From the NCBI GenBank assembly GCA_947642555.1, contig CANRSX010000014.1, positions 1 to 64,000 of the forward strand: a stretch of DNA of 64,000 nt, given 5' to 3'. The stretch's first letter is position 1. Every line of letters begins with the position of its first letter. The translations under genes were made by a program, and so were the position numbers. A model generated the notes under the pieces. It searched no databases and was not told the DNA's origin. It worked only from the letters and a program-made list of their open reading frames with translations. This stretch comes from an uncultured Roseburia sp. (GTDB lineage Bacteria; Bacillota; Clostridia; Lachnospirales; Lachnospiraceae). This document shows, in pieces, positions 25,901 to 34,152 of the stretch.

Positions 25901-25935
25901 AAAAAAAAGACAGCCTGTCGATCAGCTGTCTTTTT
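25901..25935. terminator. Bidirectional terminator
   Basis: AAAAAGACAGC and GCTGTCTTTTT form a stem with A-run and T-run flanks that work on either strand. It separates the DUF4317 region from sigH. The following stretch 25936-26157 is AT-rich and holds no gene I can support. Confidence 0.75.
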
Positions 25936-26157
25936 AGGAGAAGGTATTTTTACTATGGGGTATAGCAAAAATTATATAATGTATTGGGGGGTTTTTACGT
26001 TAATTATAATACCATGATTCTCAAAATCAGTGTTCACAAACTTCAAAAAAATTTGCAAAAAGAATTGTGCATTTTTAACATCCGTCTGTCACAGACATCT
26101 GTTTTTCGCAAAAATTTTCAACAAACGGCCGCCGGATTTTGCTCATTTTCTCTGGCA

Positions 26158-26745
26158 TCACCGGATTTTCGCCCGGATCCTGCCGAGCGCATTGTCAATC
26201 GCCTTCGGGCTTTTTCCCATCCGCTCTGCGATCTGCCGGTAATGGAAGCCGGCCAGATACTGGTCGAGCACCTCCCGCTCCATACTGCTTAAACGGCCGC
26301 GCAGATCCGTCCAGAACCGCTGCATCGTCTCCTGACTGATCACAAGCTGCTCCGGATCATTGCTGGCATCCGTCGGGAGCGTCTCCGCGAGCGGCCGGCC
26401 CTCCTCGTCCTGCTGGGAATAAAAAGAAATATAGGTATTGAGCGGCACATGTTTTTTCCGGTTCGAAGCTTCCACCGCATGATACAGCTGCCTGGTGATA
26501 CAGAGCTCCGCAAAGTGAAAAAAGGAACTCTCCCTGTCCTCCCGGTAATCGCGGATCGCCTTGAACAGGCCGATCATCCCCTCCTGGATCAGATCGTCCG
26601 TATCGCCGCCGATCAGAAACATCGCATTTGCTTTTCCCAGCACCAGCGGCTTATACTTGTCCATGATATAGTCCATTATTTTTTTGTCGCCGCCGCGCAG
26701 ACGCGCGATCAGCTCTTCATCCGACAGGTTCTGATACCCCTCCAC
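26158..26745 (-). CDS. sigH: RNA polymerase sporulation sigma factor SigH
   Basis: This 195-residue sigma-70-family factor directs early sporulation and transition-state genes. Region 2 is clear (DYIMDKYKPLVLGKANAMFL, GGDTDDLIQEGMIGLFKAIR) and region 4 HTH is at the C-terminus (LAGFHYRQIAERMGKSPKAI). The start is a GTG with GGAGG 5 bases before it, 11 bases after the rlmB stop. The order cysS-mrnC-rlmB-sigH is the standard Firmicute arrangement, which supports the assignment. No anti-sigma gene accompanies it, as expected for SigH. Confidence 0.93.
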   Translation of the reverse strand: MEGYQNLSDEELIARLRGGDKKIMDYIMDKYKPLVLGKANAMFLIGGDTDDLIQEGMIGLFKAIRDYREDRESSFFHFAELCITRQLYHAVEASNRKKHVPLNTYISFYSQQDEEGRPLAETLPTDASNDPEQLVISQETMQRFWTDLRGRLSSMEREVLDQYLAGFHYRQIAERMGKSPKAIDNALGRIRAKIR

Positions 26746-26756
26746 CGTTTCCTCCG

Positions 26757-27509
26757 TTATCTGCCTGCTTTTGTCAGCCGCTGCCGCACGATCTCATAGG
26801 CGAGCACCCCCGCCGCGACAGACGCGTTCAGCGAACCGATCTCCCCCTTCATCGGGATCGACGCCACAAAATCACATTCCTTCTGCACGAGCCGGCTGAC
26901 TCCCTCGCCCTCGCTGCCGATCACAAGGCCGATCGGCCCGGTCAGGTCCAGGTCATACATCTGTTCGCCGTCCATATCCGCACAGACAAACCAGATCCCG
27001 CGCTCCTTCAGTTCCTTTATCGTGGCGGTCAGGTTCGTCACCTTTGCCACCGGCGTGTAGCTTAACGCGCCCGCCGAGGTCTTCGCCACCACCGCGGTAA
27101 GCCCCGCCGCACGGCGTTTCGGGATAATCACGCCATGCGCGCCCGCCAGATTCGCCGTGCGGATGATCGCCCCGAGATTATGCGGATCCTCGATTCCGTC
27201 CAGCAGAAACAGAAACGGCTGCTCGCCTTTTCTCTCCGCCGCCGCAAGAATCTCATCCACCGTGGCGTAATCATATGCCGCCGCGACCGCGACCACCCCC
27301 TGATGCTTTTTCGTCTCAGAAAGCGCATCCAGGCGCTCCCGCTCCACAAAGCTTATGACCGCATCCGTCTTTTTGGCCTCGCGCACAATGGTCTGCACCG
27401 GCCCGTCCTGACATCCCTTTAACACATATAATTTATCGACCGTTTTTCCGGAACGGAACGCCTCAAGCACCGCATTTCTTCCCTCGATCTTCGATTCCTC
27501 GTAACTCAT
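26757..27509 (-). CDS. rlmB: 23S rRNA (guanosine(2251)-2'-O)-methyltransferase RlmB
   Basis: A 250-residue SpoU/TrmH-type knotted methyltransferase. It has an N-terminal substrate-binding domain (SKIEGRNAVLEAFRSGKTVD) and the three SPOUT motifs: DGIEDPHNLGAIIRTANLAG, GPIGLVIGSEGEGVSRL and IPMKGEIGSLNASVAAGVLA. It modifies G2251 in the peptidyl-transferase P loop. The ATG at 27509 is preceded by AAGGATAGCGG; an upstream in-frame start at 27578 would lie inside the mrnC 3' region. It is the fourth gene of the cysE-cysS-mrnC-rlmB-sigH run. Confidence 0.93.
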   Translation of the reverse strand: MSYEESKIEGRNAVLEAFRSGKTVDKLYVLKGCQDGPVQTIVREAKKTDAVISFVERERLDALSETKKHQGVVAVAAAYDYATVDEILAAAERKGEQPFLFLLDGIEDPHNLGAIIRTANLAGAHGVIIPKRRAAGLTAVVAKTSAGALSYTPVAKVTNLTATIKELKERGIWFVCADMDGEQMYDLDLTGPIGLVIGSEGEGVSRLVQKECDFVASIPMKGEIGSLNASVAAGVLAYEIVRQRLTKAGR

Positions 27510-27559
27510 GTCCGCTATCCTTTCCTTTTGCCGGACCGGCAGCAGCCCGGCCGTACCTT

Positions 27560-28018
27560 TTACAGCTTCAGGCCGCACGCTTTTACGCCTTCCTTTACCA
27601 GCGCAATGATCCTGGGAAATTCATCCTTCACATACAGCCAGCCAATAAGCGCCTCAAAGCCGGTCGCCTTCCGGTAATCCGACATCGTCGCGTTTTTTGC
27701 CATGGTCGGCGATTTCGCGTTGCGTCCGCGGCGGTAGATATCCGCTTCCTCCTCCGTGAGGGACGGCAGCAGGCTCTCGATCATATGCGCCTGCGTACGG
27801 GCTTTTACGATGTGGCTCGTGTGGCGGTGCAGCGTGCCGGCTCCCGCGTTGCCCTTCGCGACCACCACGGAGCGGATGATCAGGTCAAACACACCGTCCC
27901 CGATATAGGCCAGGGTCAGCGGCGAGTAGGTCCTGATGTCCACATCCGGGACCTCAAACTGTTCCTTTATATACGCATCGATTCCTTTTTCCAACTCTGC
28001 CGTTCCTCCTGCTGTCAT
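27560..28018 (-). CDS. mrnC: Mini-ribonuclease 3
   Basis: A 152-residue RNase III-like enzyme without a double-stranded RNA-binding domain, which matures 23S rRNA ends in Firmicutes. The catalytic signature TLAYIGDGVFDLIIRS and the later acidic helix FEALIGWLYVKDEFPRI are present. The ATG at 28018 directly follows the cysS stop (TGAC ATG). A TTG at 27994 has a better GGAGG site 10 bases upstream and would give 144 residues, so the true start is uncertain by eight codons. Its place between cysS and rlmB is the conserved one. Confidence 0.9.
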   Translation of the reverse strand: MTAGGTAELEKGIDAYIKEQFEVPDVDIRTYSPLTLAYIGDGVFDLIIRSVVVAKGNAGAGTLHRHTSHIVKARTQAHMIESLLPSLTEEEADIYRRGRNAKSPTMAKNATMSDYRKATGFEALIGWLYVKDEFPRIIALVKEGVKACGLKL

Positions 28019-28019
28019 G

Positions 28020-29459
28020 TCAGCCCTGCAGCTCCCAGACGGTTCCTTCCCTGGTATCCTTAATCGCGATCCCTTTTGCCGCAAGCTCCTCGCGGATCGC
28101 ATCCGCCTTTGCAAAATCTTTTGCCTTTTTCGCCTGTCTGCGCTCCTCGATTTTTTCGGCAATATATGCCTCCAGCTCTTCGTCCACCCCCGGCGCAGCC
28201 TCCGCCGCCGTCTGTGCCGTCAGAAGGTTTAGGGAGAGCACGGTATCAAACTCCGCGAGCAGCGTGCGTTTTGTCTGGCCGCTCACCGGCTCCTTCAGCA
28301 GGTCGTAGACAATTGTAATCGCCATGGAAGTATTTAAGTCGCTGCAAAGCGCCTCCGCAAACCGCGCGCGGTAAGACGCGGCGCACGCCTCATCCACGCC
28401 GCCCTCGTCCTTTAATTCCGCGATCCGCCGGATCAGCTTGGCGTAGGCCGCGCTCATATTGTCGAGCACTTCATAGGAAAACTCCAGCGGCTTTCTGTAA
28501 TGGGACTGCAGGCAGAACATGCGGTACACAATCGGATCGTACCCCTTTTCCTGCAGCAGGGACACCGTCAGAAAGTCACCCTTTGACTTGCTCATCTTCC
28601 CGGATTTATCATTTAAGTGATTCACATGGAACCAGTAATTGCACCACTTATGCCCCAGATAGCTCTCCGACTGGGCGATCTCGTTTGTGTGGTGCGGGAA
28701 AATATTGTCCACGCCGCCGCAGTGGATATCCATGTATTCGCCCAGATGCTTTAAGCTGATGCACGAGCACTCGATGTGCCACCCTGGATAGCCGGTTCCC
28801 CAGGGGCTCTCCCATTTCAGCGCCTGATCCTCAAACTTTGACTTCGTAAACCACAGCACAAAGTCATTTTTGTTGCGCTTGTTGACATCCTCCTCCACGT
28901 CATCGCGGACGCCGACCAAAAGCTCTTTCTCGCTCTGCGAGGAAAACACGTAATAATCGTCCAGCTTTGAGGTGTCAAAATAGACGTTTCCGCCCGCCGT
29001 GTAGGCGTAGCCCTTTTCCAGCAGCACTTCAATCATGTGAACAAATTCCGGGATGCAGTTCGTCGCAGGCTCCACGACGTCAGGCGTCTTAATATTTAAT
29101 TTGCGGCAGTCCTCAAAAAAAGCGTCCGTATAAAATTTCGCGATCTCCATCACGGTCTTGTGCTCCCGCTTCGCGCCTGAGAGCATTTTATCCTCCCCGG
29201 TGTCCGCGTCGGAGGCCAGGTGTCCTACATCTGTAATATTCATCACGCGCTTTACGTCGTATCCGACATAGCGAAGCGCCTTTTCCAGTACATCCTCCAT
29301 GATATAGCTGCGCAGGTTTCCGATGTGCGCAAAATGATACACGGTCGGCCCGCAGGTATACATGGCGATCTTTCCGTCCTCATGCGGGATCACCGTCTCC
29401 ACGGTTCTTGTGAGTGTGTTAAAAAAACGAAATCTGTTTTCCACCTTTGTATTCTCCAT
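28020..29459 (-). CDS. cysS: Cysteinyl-tRNA synthetase
   Basis: This 479-residue class I synthetase charges tRNA-Cys. It has MYTCGPTVYHFAHIGN (zinc-binding Cys and HIGH-like motif), zinc ligands in HIECSCISLKHLG and HCGGVDNIFPHHTNE, and the KMSKS loop in LNDKSGKMSKSKGDF. The C-terminal helical domain ends AIREELAAKGIAIKDTREGT. The ATG at 29459 lies 34 bases after the cysE stop with only a weak ribosome site; the reading upstream to 29525 would overlap cysE. It is transcribed with cysE behind a T-box leader, so expression should rise when tRNA-Cys is uncharged. Confidence 0.95.
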   Translation of the reverse strand: MENTKVENRFRFFNTLTRTVETVIPHEDGKIAMYTCGPTVYHFAHIGNLRSYIMEDVLEKALRYVGYDVKRVMNITDVGHLASDADTGEDKMLSGAKREHKTVMEIAKFYTDAFFEDCRKLNIKTPDVVEPATNCIPEFVHMIEVLLEKGYAYTAGGNVYFDTSKLDDYYVFSSQSEKELLVGVRDDVEEDVNKRNKNDFVLWFTKSKFEDQALKWESPWGTGYPGWHIECSCISLKHLGEYMDIHCGGVDNIFPHHTNEIAQSESYLGHKWCNYWFHVNHLNDKSGKMSKSKGDFLTVSLLQEKGYDPIVYRMFCLQSHYRKPLEFSYEVLDNMSAAYAKLIRRIAELKDEGGVDEACAASYRARFAEALCSDLNTSMAITIVYDLLKEPVSGQTKRTLLAEFDTVLSLNLLTAQTAAEAAPGVDEELEAYIAEKIEERRQAKKAKDFAKADAIREELAAKGIAIKDTREGTVWELQG

Positions 29460-29493
29460 TTCTATCAGTTTTGTCAGAGCCCCGGGCTTTGTT

Positions 29494-30177
29494 TCAGCTC
29501 TCCGCCGCGGTATTTCCCGACGCAAGCACGCGCACGGTGCGCTCTAACTCCGTCACGCGGTTGACAAGCTCCGTATTTTCATGCTGCAGCACCGTGATGT
29601 CCTCTTTGACCGGATCCGGCAGATGCACCTGATCCATATCGCTGCGCGGGATTTTGACATTGTCCCGCTTTACGATCCGTCCCGGTACGCCGACCACCGT
29701 ACAGTTCGGAGGAACCTCCCCGATCACGACGCTCCCCGCGCCGATCTTGGAATTCTCCCCCACCGTAAAGGAGCCGATGACCTTTGCGCCCGCACTGATC
29801 ATGACGTTGTCGCCGATCGTCGGGTGACGCTTTCCGGTCTCTTTTCCGGTACCGCCTAAGGTCACGCCCTGATAGAGCGTCACGTTATCCCCGATGACCG
29901 TCGTCTCGCCGATGATCACGCCGCTCCCGTGGTCGATAAAAAATCCTTTCCCGATCTGCGCGCCCGGATGTATCTCAATCCCGGTCTTCCTCGCAGCGCG
30001 CTGTGAAATCAGCCTCGCCATAAAAAAGTGCCCTTTCTCGTACAGACGGTGCGCTCTCCTGTAACTTAGCATAACATGAAACGTCGGATAAAGCAAAACC
30101 TCCATCGGGGATTTGATCGCGGGATCGCGCTCCCGGATCACCTCAAATTCTTCTCTGATATGTTTCATCATTCCCAT
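29494..30177 (-). CDS. cysE: Serine O-acetyltransferase
   Basis: This 227-residue left-handed beta-helix enzyme acetylates L-serine with acetyl-CoA, the first step of cysteine synthesis. The N-terminal helices (YPTFHVMLSYRRAHRLYEKG) are followed by hexapeptide repeats with catalytic His in IGKGFFIDHGSGVIIGET and NVTLYQGVTLGGTG. The tail carries a coiled-coil-like stretch (LQHENTELVNRVTELERTV), longer than in short clostridial CysE proteins. I chose the ATG at 30177 because GGAGG is 10 bases away; the ATG at 30186 overlaps that site. The T-box leader upstream makes it responsive to cysteine starvation. Confidence 0.93.
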   Translation of the reverse strand: MGMMKHIREEFEVIRERDPAIKSPMEVLLYPTFHVMLSYRRAHRLYEKGHFFMARLISQRAARKTGIEIHPGAQIGKGFFIDHGSGVIIGETTVIGDNVTLYQGVTLGGTGKETGKRHPTIGDNVMISAGAKVIGSFTVGENSKIGAGSVVIGEVPPNCTVVGVPGRIVKRDNVKIPRSDMDQVHLPDPVKEDITVLQHENTELVNRVTELERTVRVLASGNTAAES

Positions 30178-30194
30178 ATCAATCATTCCTCCAT

Positions 30195-30500
30195 AAAAAA
30201 GATCATTTCATTCCCGTCACATACCTAGTGTATGCATGCAGGAGACGAAATGATCCGCGGTTCCACTCTGCTTAAAATCAGATGATTTTCACTCAAAGCA
30301 CGTAACGTGTGCGAAACGTGTCCGGCTATCAGACCCCGCGGCCCACTGGCCGCACAGTCGTTCACCCGACCGGCTTGCGGAGGCACTTCGGAACCCTCTC
30401 CCCGAAGACCGCTTGCAGCCGGCGGCGGTCTCTCTCTGACAGGTCGTGATGTCCCTACTCTTTCCGTTCATTGCCTTTTTCTGATATCAGTACTCTGCTT
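30195..30500 (-). promoter_or_regulatory. Cysteine-type T-box riboswitch leader of cysE-cysS
   Basis: On the minus strand the T-box TGGAACCGCGG (30265-30255) is followed by a terminator, GATCATTTC paired with GAAATGATC and a T run (30255-30195). Upstream lies a Stem I-like region with AACGGAAAGAGTA and a GC-rich hairpin; a UGC triplet at about 30417-30415 is a candidate Cys specifier. Uncharged tRNA-Cys would favour the antiterminator. The genes controlled, cysE and cysS, fit. Confidence 0.85.
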
Positions 30501-30506
30501 CTCTAT

Positions 30507-30535
30507 AGTTTATGCAGGCAGGGAGGATTTGTCAA
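30507..30535 (-). promoter_or_regulatory. Promoter of the T-box/cysE operon
   Basis: On the minus strand TTGACA and TAAACT are separated by 17 bases, placing the transcript start near 30500. Between 30536 and 30748 I see no gene. Confidence 0.65.
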
Positions 30536-30748
30536 CCGTTTTTGGAAAATCATAAAGAACTGTGGTGAAACTTCCTGGAACATGAAAAGAACGCTCCATG
30601 TCAAAAGTCTGATTTTCAATTACTTTCATACTCAGCTCTCATTTAGACATACAAAAAGATGTCGGTAGCACCATGTAAAATCTCTATAAAGAGAAACTAT
30701 TTGCTCTTACCATTTCTAAAGCAATAAACAACGAAGGGATTTTTATAA

Positions 30749-31696
30749 TCACAAATGTATAATTCGCTCATCAATCCTCCGAACTACACTGTTAGTGTAT
30801 GCAGTAAAATATTTTAACCAAAATCCGCGAGCTGCTGGATTAAAACTTTCAAAATCCACTCCAAGTTTGCTATAGCCTTCTCTTTTCAACACAGATATGG
30901 TAAAGTTCAGTAAATTTTGATATAATCCCTTACCCCTGTGTTTTGGCAGACAGTATGCACCTCTGATATGACGATAGGTGTCACCCGCTGCAACAAACGT
31001 TTCGCCGGGAACCGAAATTTTTACAAACGCACATATTTTTCCGTTCTGCTTTGCCACAAAGTAACGTGCCCCTTCCTGCATTGAAGATACTACAAACTCC
31101 TCTCGTGTTTCGGGCTCACGATTCATAAAGAAAGGGCTCTCTCGGTAATGTTGATATAACGCTAAATGAAGCGGATAGATAAAATGAAATTCGTCTTTTG
31201 ACAATTCGGCTAAATCATATCCGGCACAAAGTTCACAATTAATCAATTCCATCGGACGGATAGCATCTAAACAACGCAAACCGAAACCATAACGGAAAAA
31301 CTGTTGTTGAAGTTCTTCATCATGGGCGTACAGGCAGATTGCATGGGAAACTGCCCCGGTCTTTATCCATTTTTCTCCTGCCGCCTGATACATGGCTGCA
31401 TAAATTTGGGGGCGGTTTTTAGAAACGGCGGCATTTGCACCCATAGGCGAAAAAATCCCTCTCACATCGGTGGCACGAAACGCATTGTCAAAAGGTTCAC
31501 AACAGCACAGGAATCCTATCATCTTTTCATTTTCAAATGCAGTAACGCCCAATCCATTTTCGGCAAAACCGTATAAGTCAGGAATATCACACACTTGTGG
31601 CAATTCTTTTACATATTGCCGCTCATCATTATAATTTGCAAGGGCAATCTCCGTTGCTTCCTTAACATGTTTTCTTCCAAAATTTATTATATTCAT
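30749..31696 (-). CDS. GNAT-family N-acetyltransferase
   Basis: A 315-residue protein with two GNAT-like halves. The clear acetyl-CoA-binding motif A lies in the C-terminal half (RGAYCLPKHRGKGLYQNLLN), followed by the motif B helix (LGVDFESFNPAARGFWLKYF). The N-terminal half (IALANYNDERQYVKELPQVC, GIFSPMGANAAV) resembles a degenerate acetyltransferase domain. It is visibly AT-richer than the housekeeping genes on either side, suggesting a later arrival. The substrate is unknown, and no partner gene is adjacent on the same transcript. Confidence 0.8.
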   Translation of the reverse strand: MNIINFGRKHVKEATEIALANYNDERQYVKELPQVCDIPDLYGFAENGLGVTAFENEKMIGFLCCCEPFDNAFRATDVRGIFSPMGANAAVSKNRPQIYAAMYQAAGEKWIKTGAVSHAICLYAHDEELQQQFFRYGFGLRCLDAIRPMELINCELCAGYDLAELSKDEFHFIYPLHLALYQHYRESPFFMNREPETREEFVVSSMQEGARYFVAKQNGKICAFVKISVPGETFVAAGDTYRHIRGAYCLPKHRGKGLYQNLLNFTISVLKREGYSKLGVDFESFNPAARGFWLKYFTAYTNSVVRRIDERIIHL

Positions 31697-31963
31697 TAAT
31701 CTCTCCCTATTGTCTACGGAGAGCTAAATTATAGTCACCCTCCGTGTTTGACAACAACCATTATTTTTCATATCACATCATCTCCTTTACATGAAAATAT
31801 CTATATAAACACAAGAAAATCTTGTGATAAATATCACTTAGTCATCCCACTCTTAAAATGGTTCTTTTCCTCTGGCTTAAACCGTTTCGCAAAGTCTTTT
31901 GCATATTCAGCGCAAAATCGATACCGTACTTTCTGGCGGTAAAATCCCTTCTCAAAAGTTCAC
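31697..31963 (-). other. Gap with an unassigned 38-codon coding fragment
   Basis: On the minus strand from about 31950 to 31834 there is an open stretch containing FYRQKVRYRFCAEYAKDFAK and RFKPEEKNHFKSGMTK before TGA. It has no start codon and begins just after the ispF stop. The residues look protein-like, but I do not recognise the family. The remainder is AT-rich and shows nothing else. Confidence 0.35.
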
Positions 31964-32506
31964 CTACGAAGCATGACAGCCCTCACAGCCTGCGCAGGTT
32001 CGCGCCGAATCCGCCACCGTGACGCTGCTCTCATAGAGCGTCGTCAGCGCGCAGATCGCCTGGGCGGAAATTCCCTCCTCCGTCCCGGTAAAGCCCAGCC
32101 CTTCCTCTGTCGTCGCCTTGACATTCACCTGATCCGCCGCAACCCCGAGAACCGCTGCGATATTTTCCTCCATCTGCGCGATGTACGGACGCAGCTTCGG
32201 GCGCTGCGCGATGATCGTGGCGTCGATGTTTTCCACGATATAGCCTTTTTCCCGGATCAGCCCGGCGACATGCTCCAGAAGCTTCATGCTGGAAATCCCC
32301 CGATACTGCATGTCCGTGTCCGGAAAATGCTTCCCGATATCCCCAAGGGCAGCGGCGCCGAGCAGCGCGTCCATCACCGCGTGCAGCAGCACATCCGCGT
32401 CAGAATGCCCCAGAAGCCCGGTTGTGTGCGGAATCTTTACTCCTCCGAGGATCAGATCCCTGCCCTCCGTGAGCCTGTGTACATCATATCCCATTCCTAC
32501 TCTCAT
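31964..32506 (-). CDS. ispF: 2-C-methyl-D-erythritol 2,4-cyclodiphosphate synthase
   Basis: This enzyme of the MEP isoprenoid pathway forms the cyclic diphosphate from CDP-ME 2-phosphate. Metal ligands D8 and H10 (GYDVHRL) and H42 ([14 protein letters not shown]) and the [12 protein letters not shown] segment are present. At 180 residues it is about 20 longer than usual: the extra C-terminus after ALTTLYES carries Ala/Ser/Thr and three cysteines ([11 protein letters not shown]). The ATG at 32506 has GGAGGGATC upstream. It stands alone, without ispD. Confidence 0.92.
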   Translation of the reverse strand: MRVGMGYDVHRLTEGRDLILGGVKIPHTTGLLGHSDADVLLHAVMDALLGAAALGDIGKHFPDTDMQYRGISSMKLLEHVAGLIREKGYIVENIDATIIAQRPKLRPYIAQMEENIAAVLGVAADQVNVKATTEEGLGFTGTEEGISAQAICALTTLYESSVTVADSARTCAGCEGCHAS

Positions 32507-32681
32507 ATGATCCCTCCCCCTGGTCATATTATCCTATTCAAACTTTATATATTCCATAATTATATGTCAATGCGTATCTGTTTGTCATTCTTTTATCGCT
32601 ATATTCTTTTCAATTTTATCGTCCAGCGCAGAAAGTATAGAAGCAATCCTCCACTGTTCCTGCATGACCCCCGCCACCAGT

Positions 32682-32834
32682 TCATTCTGCCCATGCAATC
32701 TCCGTCAGCCCATTGGAATACCATGCTGGTACGGGATTACGCATATTGTCATACCACGAAAGTTCTTCCCGCGGATCGCCGTAATCATTACGATTAAAGT
32801 CGATAACATGCAGCCTGCCGTTCCGGTCAATCAT
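32682..32834 (-). pseudogene. Fragment of a phosphotransferase (APH-type) gene
   Basis: Reads MIDRNGRLHVIDFNRNDYGD PREELSWYDNM and stops after IAWAE. The VIDF-N-x-D-YGDP-x-E-E pattern is the metal-binding and following loop of aminoglycoside/choline-type phosphotransferases. The neighbouring intact gene has the equivalent VIDWHTVDFENYGDPWYEF. The catalytic HGD loop and N-lobe are absent. It is a decayed second copy next to the intact one, on the same strand. Confidence 0.6.
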
Positions 32835-32854
32835 CCTATTTGCAGGTTATATGC

Positions 32855-33751
32855 TCATTTTGCCTGTGTGTACCATGTTGGAGTATCACTATTCATATTA
32901 TCAAACCATTTCAGGATGTCTTTATTCAGGTTTATAATTGAAGTCAATCTGTCTGGGGCAAAATATTTAGACCATACAATCGAAGTAATTGCACTGACAG
33001 AAAGATAATATGCAAGTAGCTTCCAAAAATCATCAGGGACATTGCCCTCAAAATAGCCATCAATCTGGCCTGATGCAAAATAAGGATATTCAATACCGAT
33101 TCGATTAAACTCGTACCATGGGTCTCCGTAATTCTCAAAATCAACAGTATGCCAATCAATAACAAAAAGCCTCCCGCTTTTTGATTGAATTAAATTACCC
33201 ATATGATAGTCGCCATGATGATAGCACTGTGGACGATTCCTGAGCATATGCCTATTGGTATCAATGTAGTTTAAAACAATATCGCTTCCCTCAAACATGA
33301 TACCTTCTCTGCGAAATGCTTCCAGTCTTTCGTCGATGGTTGAAAAATATCGTGTTTCCCAGTCAGCAGTATTTTCTGGTGCATTAAGGGTATGGATTCT
33401 CCGTAGTATCCTCCCCGATTCTTCCCCTAATTCATATTGTTTGTTTTTTAATAATTTTGGTATGGCAATTTCTGCTTCTTCTCCATCTATCCAGGACAAC
33501 AGAGTATATACACTCGCTCCGTTATTACAAACTCCAAAGTCAATTGGCGACGGCATTGGAACATTCAAACGGAAAAGCTTTTTCACCAATTCGTATTCCG
33601 CTTTTTTTCTATCAAATTCTTTATATTCTGCTATCCGCAACAAAAAATGCTCTCCGTTTTTGGCAGTGACGAAGTATTTTTCATCGCCTGACATACCTTT
33701 ATTAATGGGCTGAATGTCTTTAAACTCAGCTGCCATTGGAATATCTTTCAA
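32855..33751 (-). CDS. Aminoglycoside/choline-type phosphotransferase family protein
   Basis: A 298-residue kinase-fold protein. The catalytic loop CYHHGDYHMGNLIQ and metal-binding VIDWHTVDFENYGDP are intact, and the N-lobe starts FKDIQPINKGMSGDEKYFVT with a lysine-containing strand. Such proteins phosphorylate small hydroxylated molecules; some give aminoglycoside or macrolide resistance, others act on metabolites, and the sequence does not decide which. I place the start at a TTG (33751) with AAAGGAG 8 bases upstream. A longer reading would start inside the 161-bp repeat. It is AT-richer than its neighbours, and a decayed paralogue follows it. Confidence 0.8.
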   Translation of the reverse strand: MKDIPMAAEFKDIQPINKGMSGDEKYFVTAKNGEHFLLRIAEYKEFDRKKAEYELVKKLFRLNVPMPSPIDFGVCNNGASVYTLLSWIDGEEAEIAIPKLLKNKQYELGEESGRILRRIHTLNAPENTADWETRYFSTIDERLEAFRREGIMFEGSDIVLNYIDTNRHMLRNRPQCYHHGDYHMGNLIQSKSGRLFVIDWHTVDFENYGDPWYEFNRIGIEYPYFASGQIDGYFEGNVPDDFWKLLAYYLSVSAITSIVWSKYFAPDRLTSIINLNKDILKWFDNMNSDTPTWYTQAK

Positions 33752-33773
33752 ATTTCTCACTCCTTTATAAAAC

Positions 33774-33934
33774 AAAAGTTCAGCCCGCGCCATTCGCAAA
33801 ACCGTGTCTTCGACACTCTCCGCCGTTTCACGGCTGATTTTTGCTCATATACGGGCGCTCCCCTCATGCTTCGCAGAATGTGCTCATTCATGCGAGCATG
33901 ATTCGCCCATTTTGCAAAGCATGGCTGAACTTTT
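33774..33934. repeat. 161-bp structured palindromic repeat, copy 2
   Basis: Same ends (AAAAGTTCAGCC and GGCTGAACTTTT), same length and same internal arms as copy 1, in the same orientation. Differences concentrate in loops. The first inner hairpin reads GTGTC-TTC-GACAC here against GTGCC-TGAC-GGCAC in copy 1, a compensatory pair change. It lies between the APH-type gene start and the tRNA terminator. Confidence 0.85.
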
Positions 33935-33935
33935 A

Positions 33936-33970
33936 AAATAAAATCCCGAAAGCTCTCTGCTCTCGGGATT
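33936..33970 (-). terminator. Terminator of the tRNA-Met transcript
   Basis: On the minus strand AATCCCGAGAGC pairs with GCTTTCGGGATT and runs into TTATTTT, 8 bases after the tRNA 3' end. Confidence 0.8.
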
Positions 33971-33977
33971 CCGTAAG

Positions 33978-34051
33978 TAGCGGAAGGGAGACTTGAACTC
34001 TCGACACCACGGGTATGAACCGTGTGCTCTAGCCAGCTGAGCTATTCCGCC
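33978..34051 (-). tRNA. tRNA-Met (anticodon CAU)
   Basis: A 74-nt cloverleaf on the minus strand: acceptor GGCGGAA with TTCCGCT (first pair G-U), D arm GCTCAGCTGGCTAGAGC, anticodon stem CACGG/CCGTG with loop TTCATAC (CAU), and T arm with GTTCAAGTC. The 3' CCA is not encoded. The D-loop and the G-U first acceptor pair do not look like the initiator, so elongator Met is favoured, though a tRNA-Ile with modified CAU cannot be excluded. Confidence 0.95.
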
Positions 34052-34152
34052 ATAATCATATTTATTGGGACAGGCAGTGATGCCAGCCCTGTCGCAATCG
34101 ACTTGATTAGTATACTACCTGTCCCATAAAATGTCAATACCCTTTTTTCATT

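Noticed and set aside
25984-26292. A 102-codon plus-strand frame upstream of and overlapping sigH.
   Set aside because: Low-complexity AT-rich start, no ribosome site, and most of it is antisense to sigH.
30307-30555. Short plus-strand open frames across the cysE leader.
   Set aside because: They are explained by the GC-rich T-box leader read antisense.
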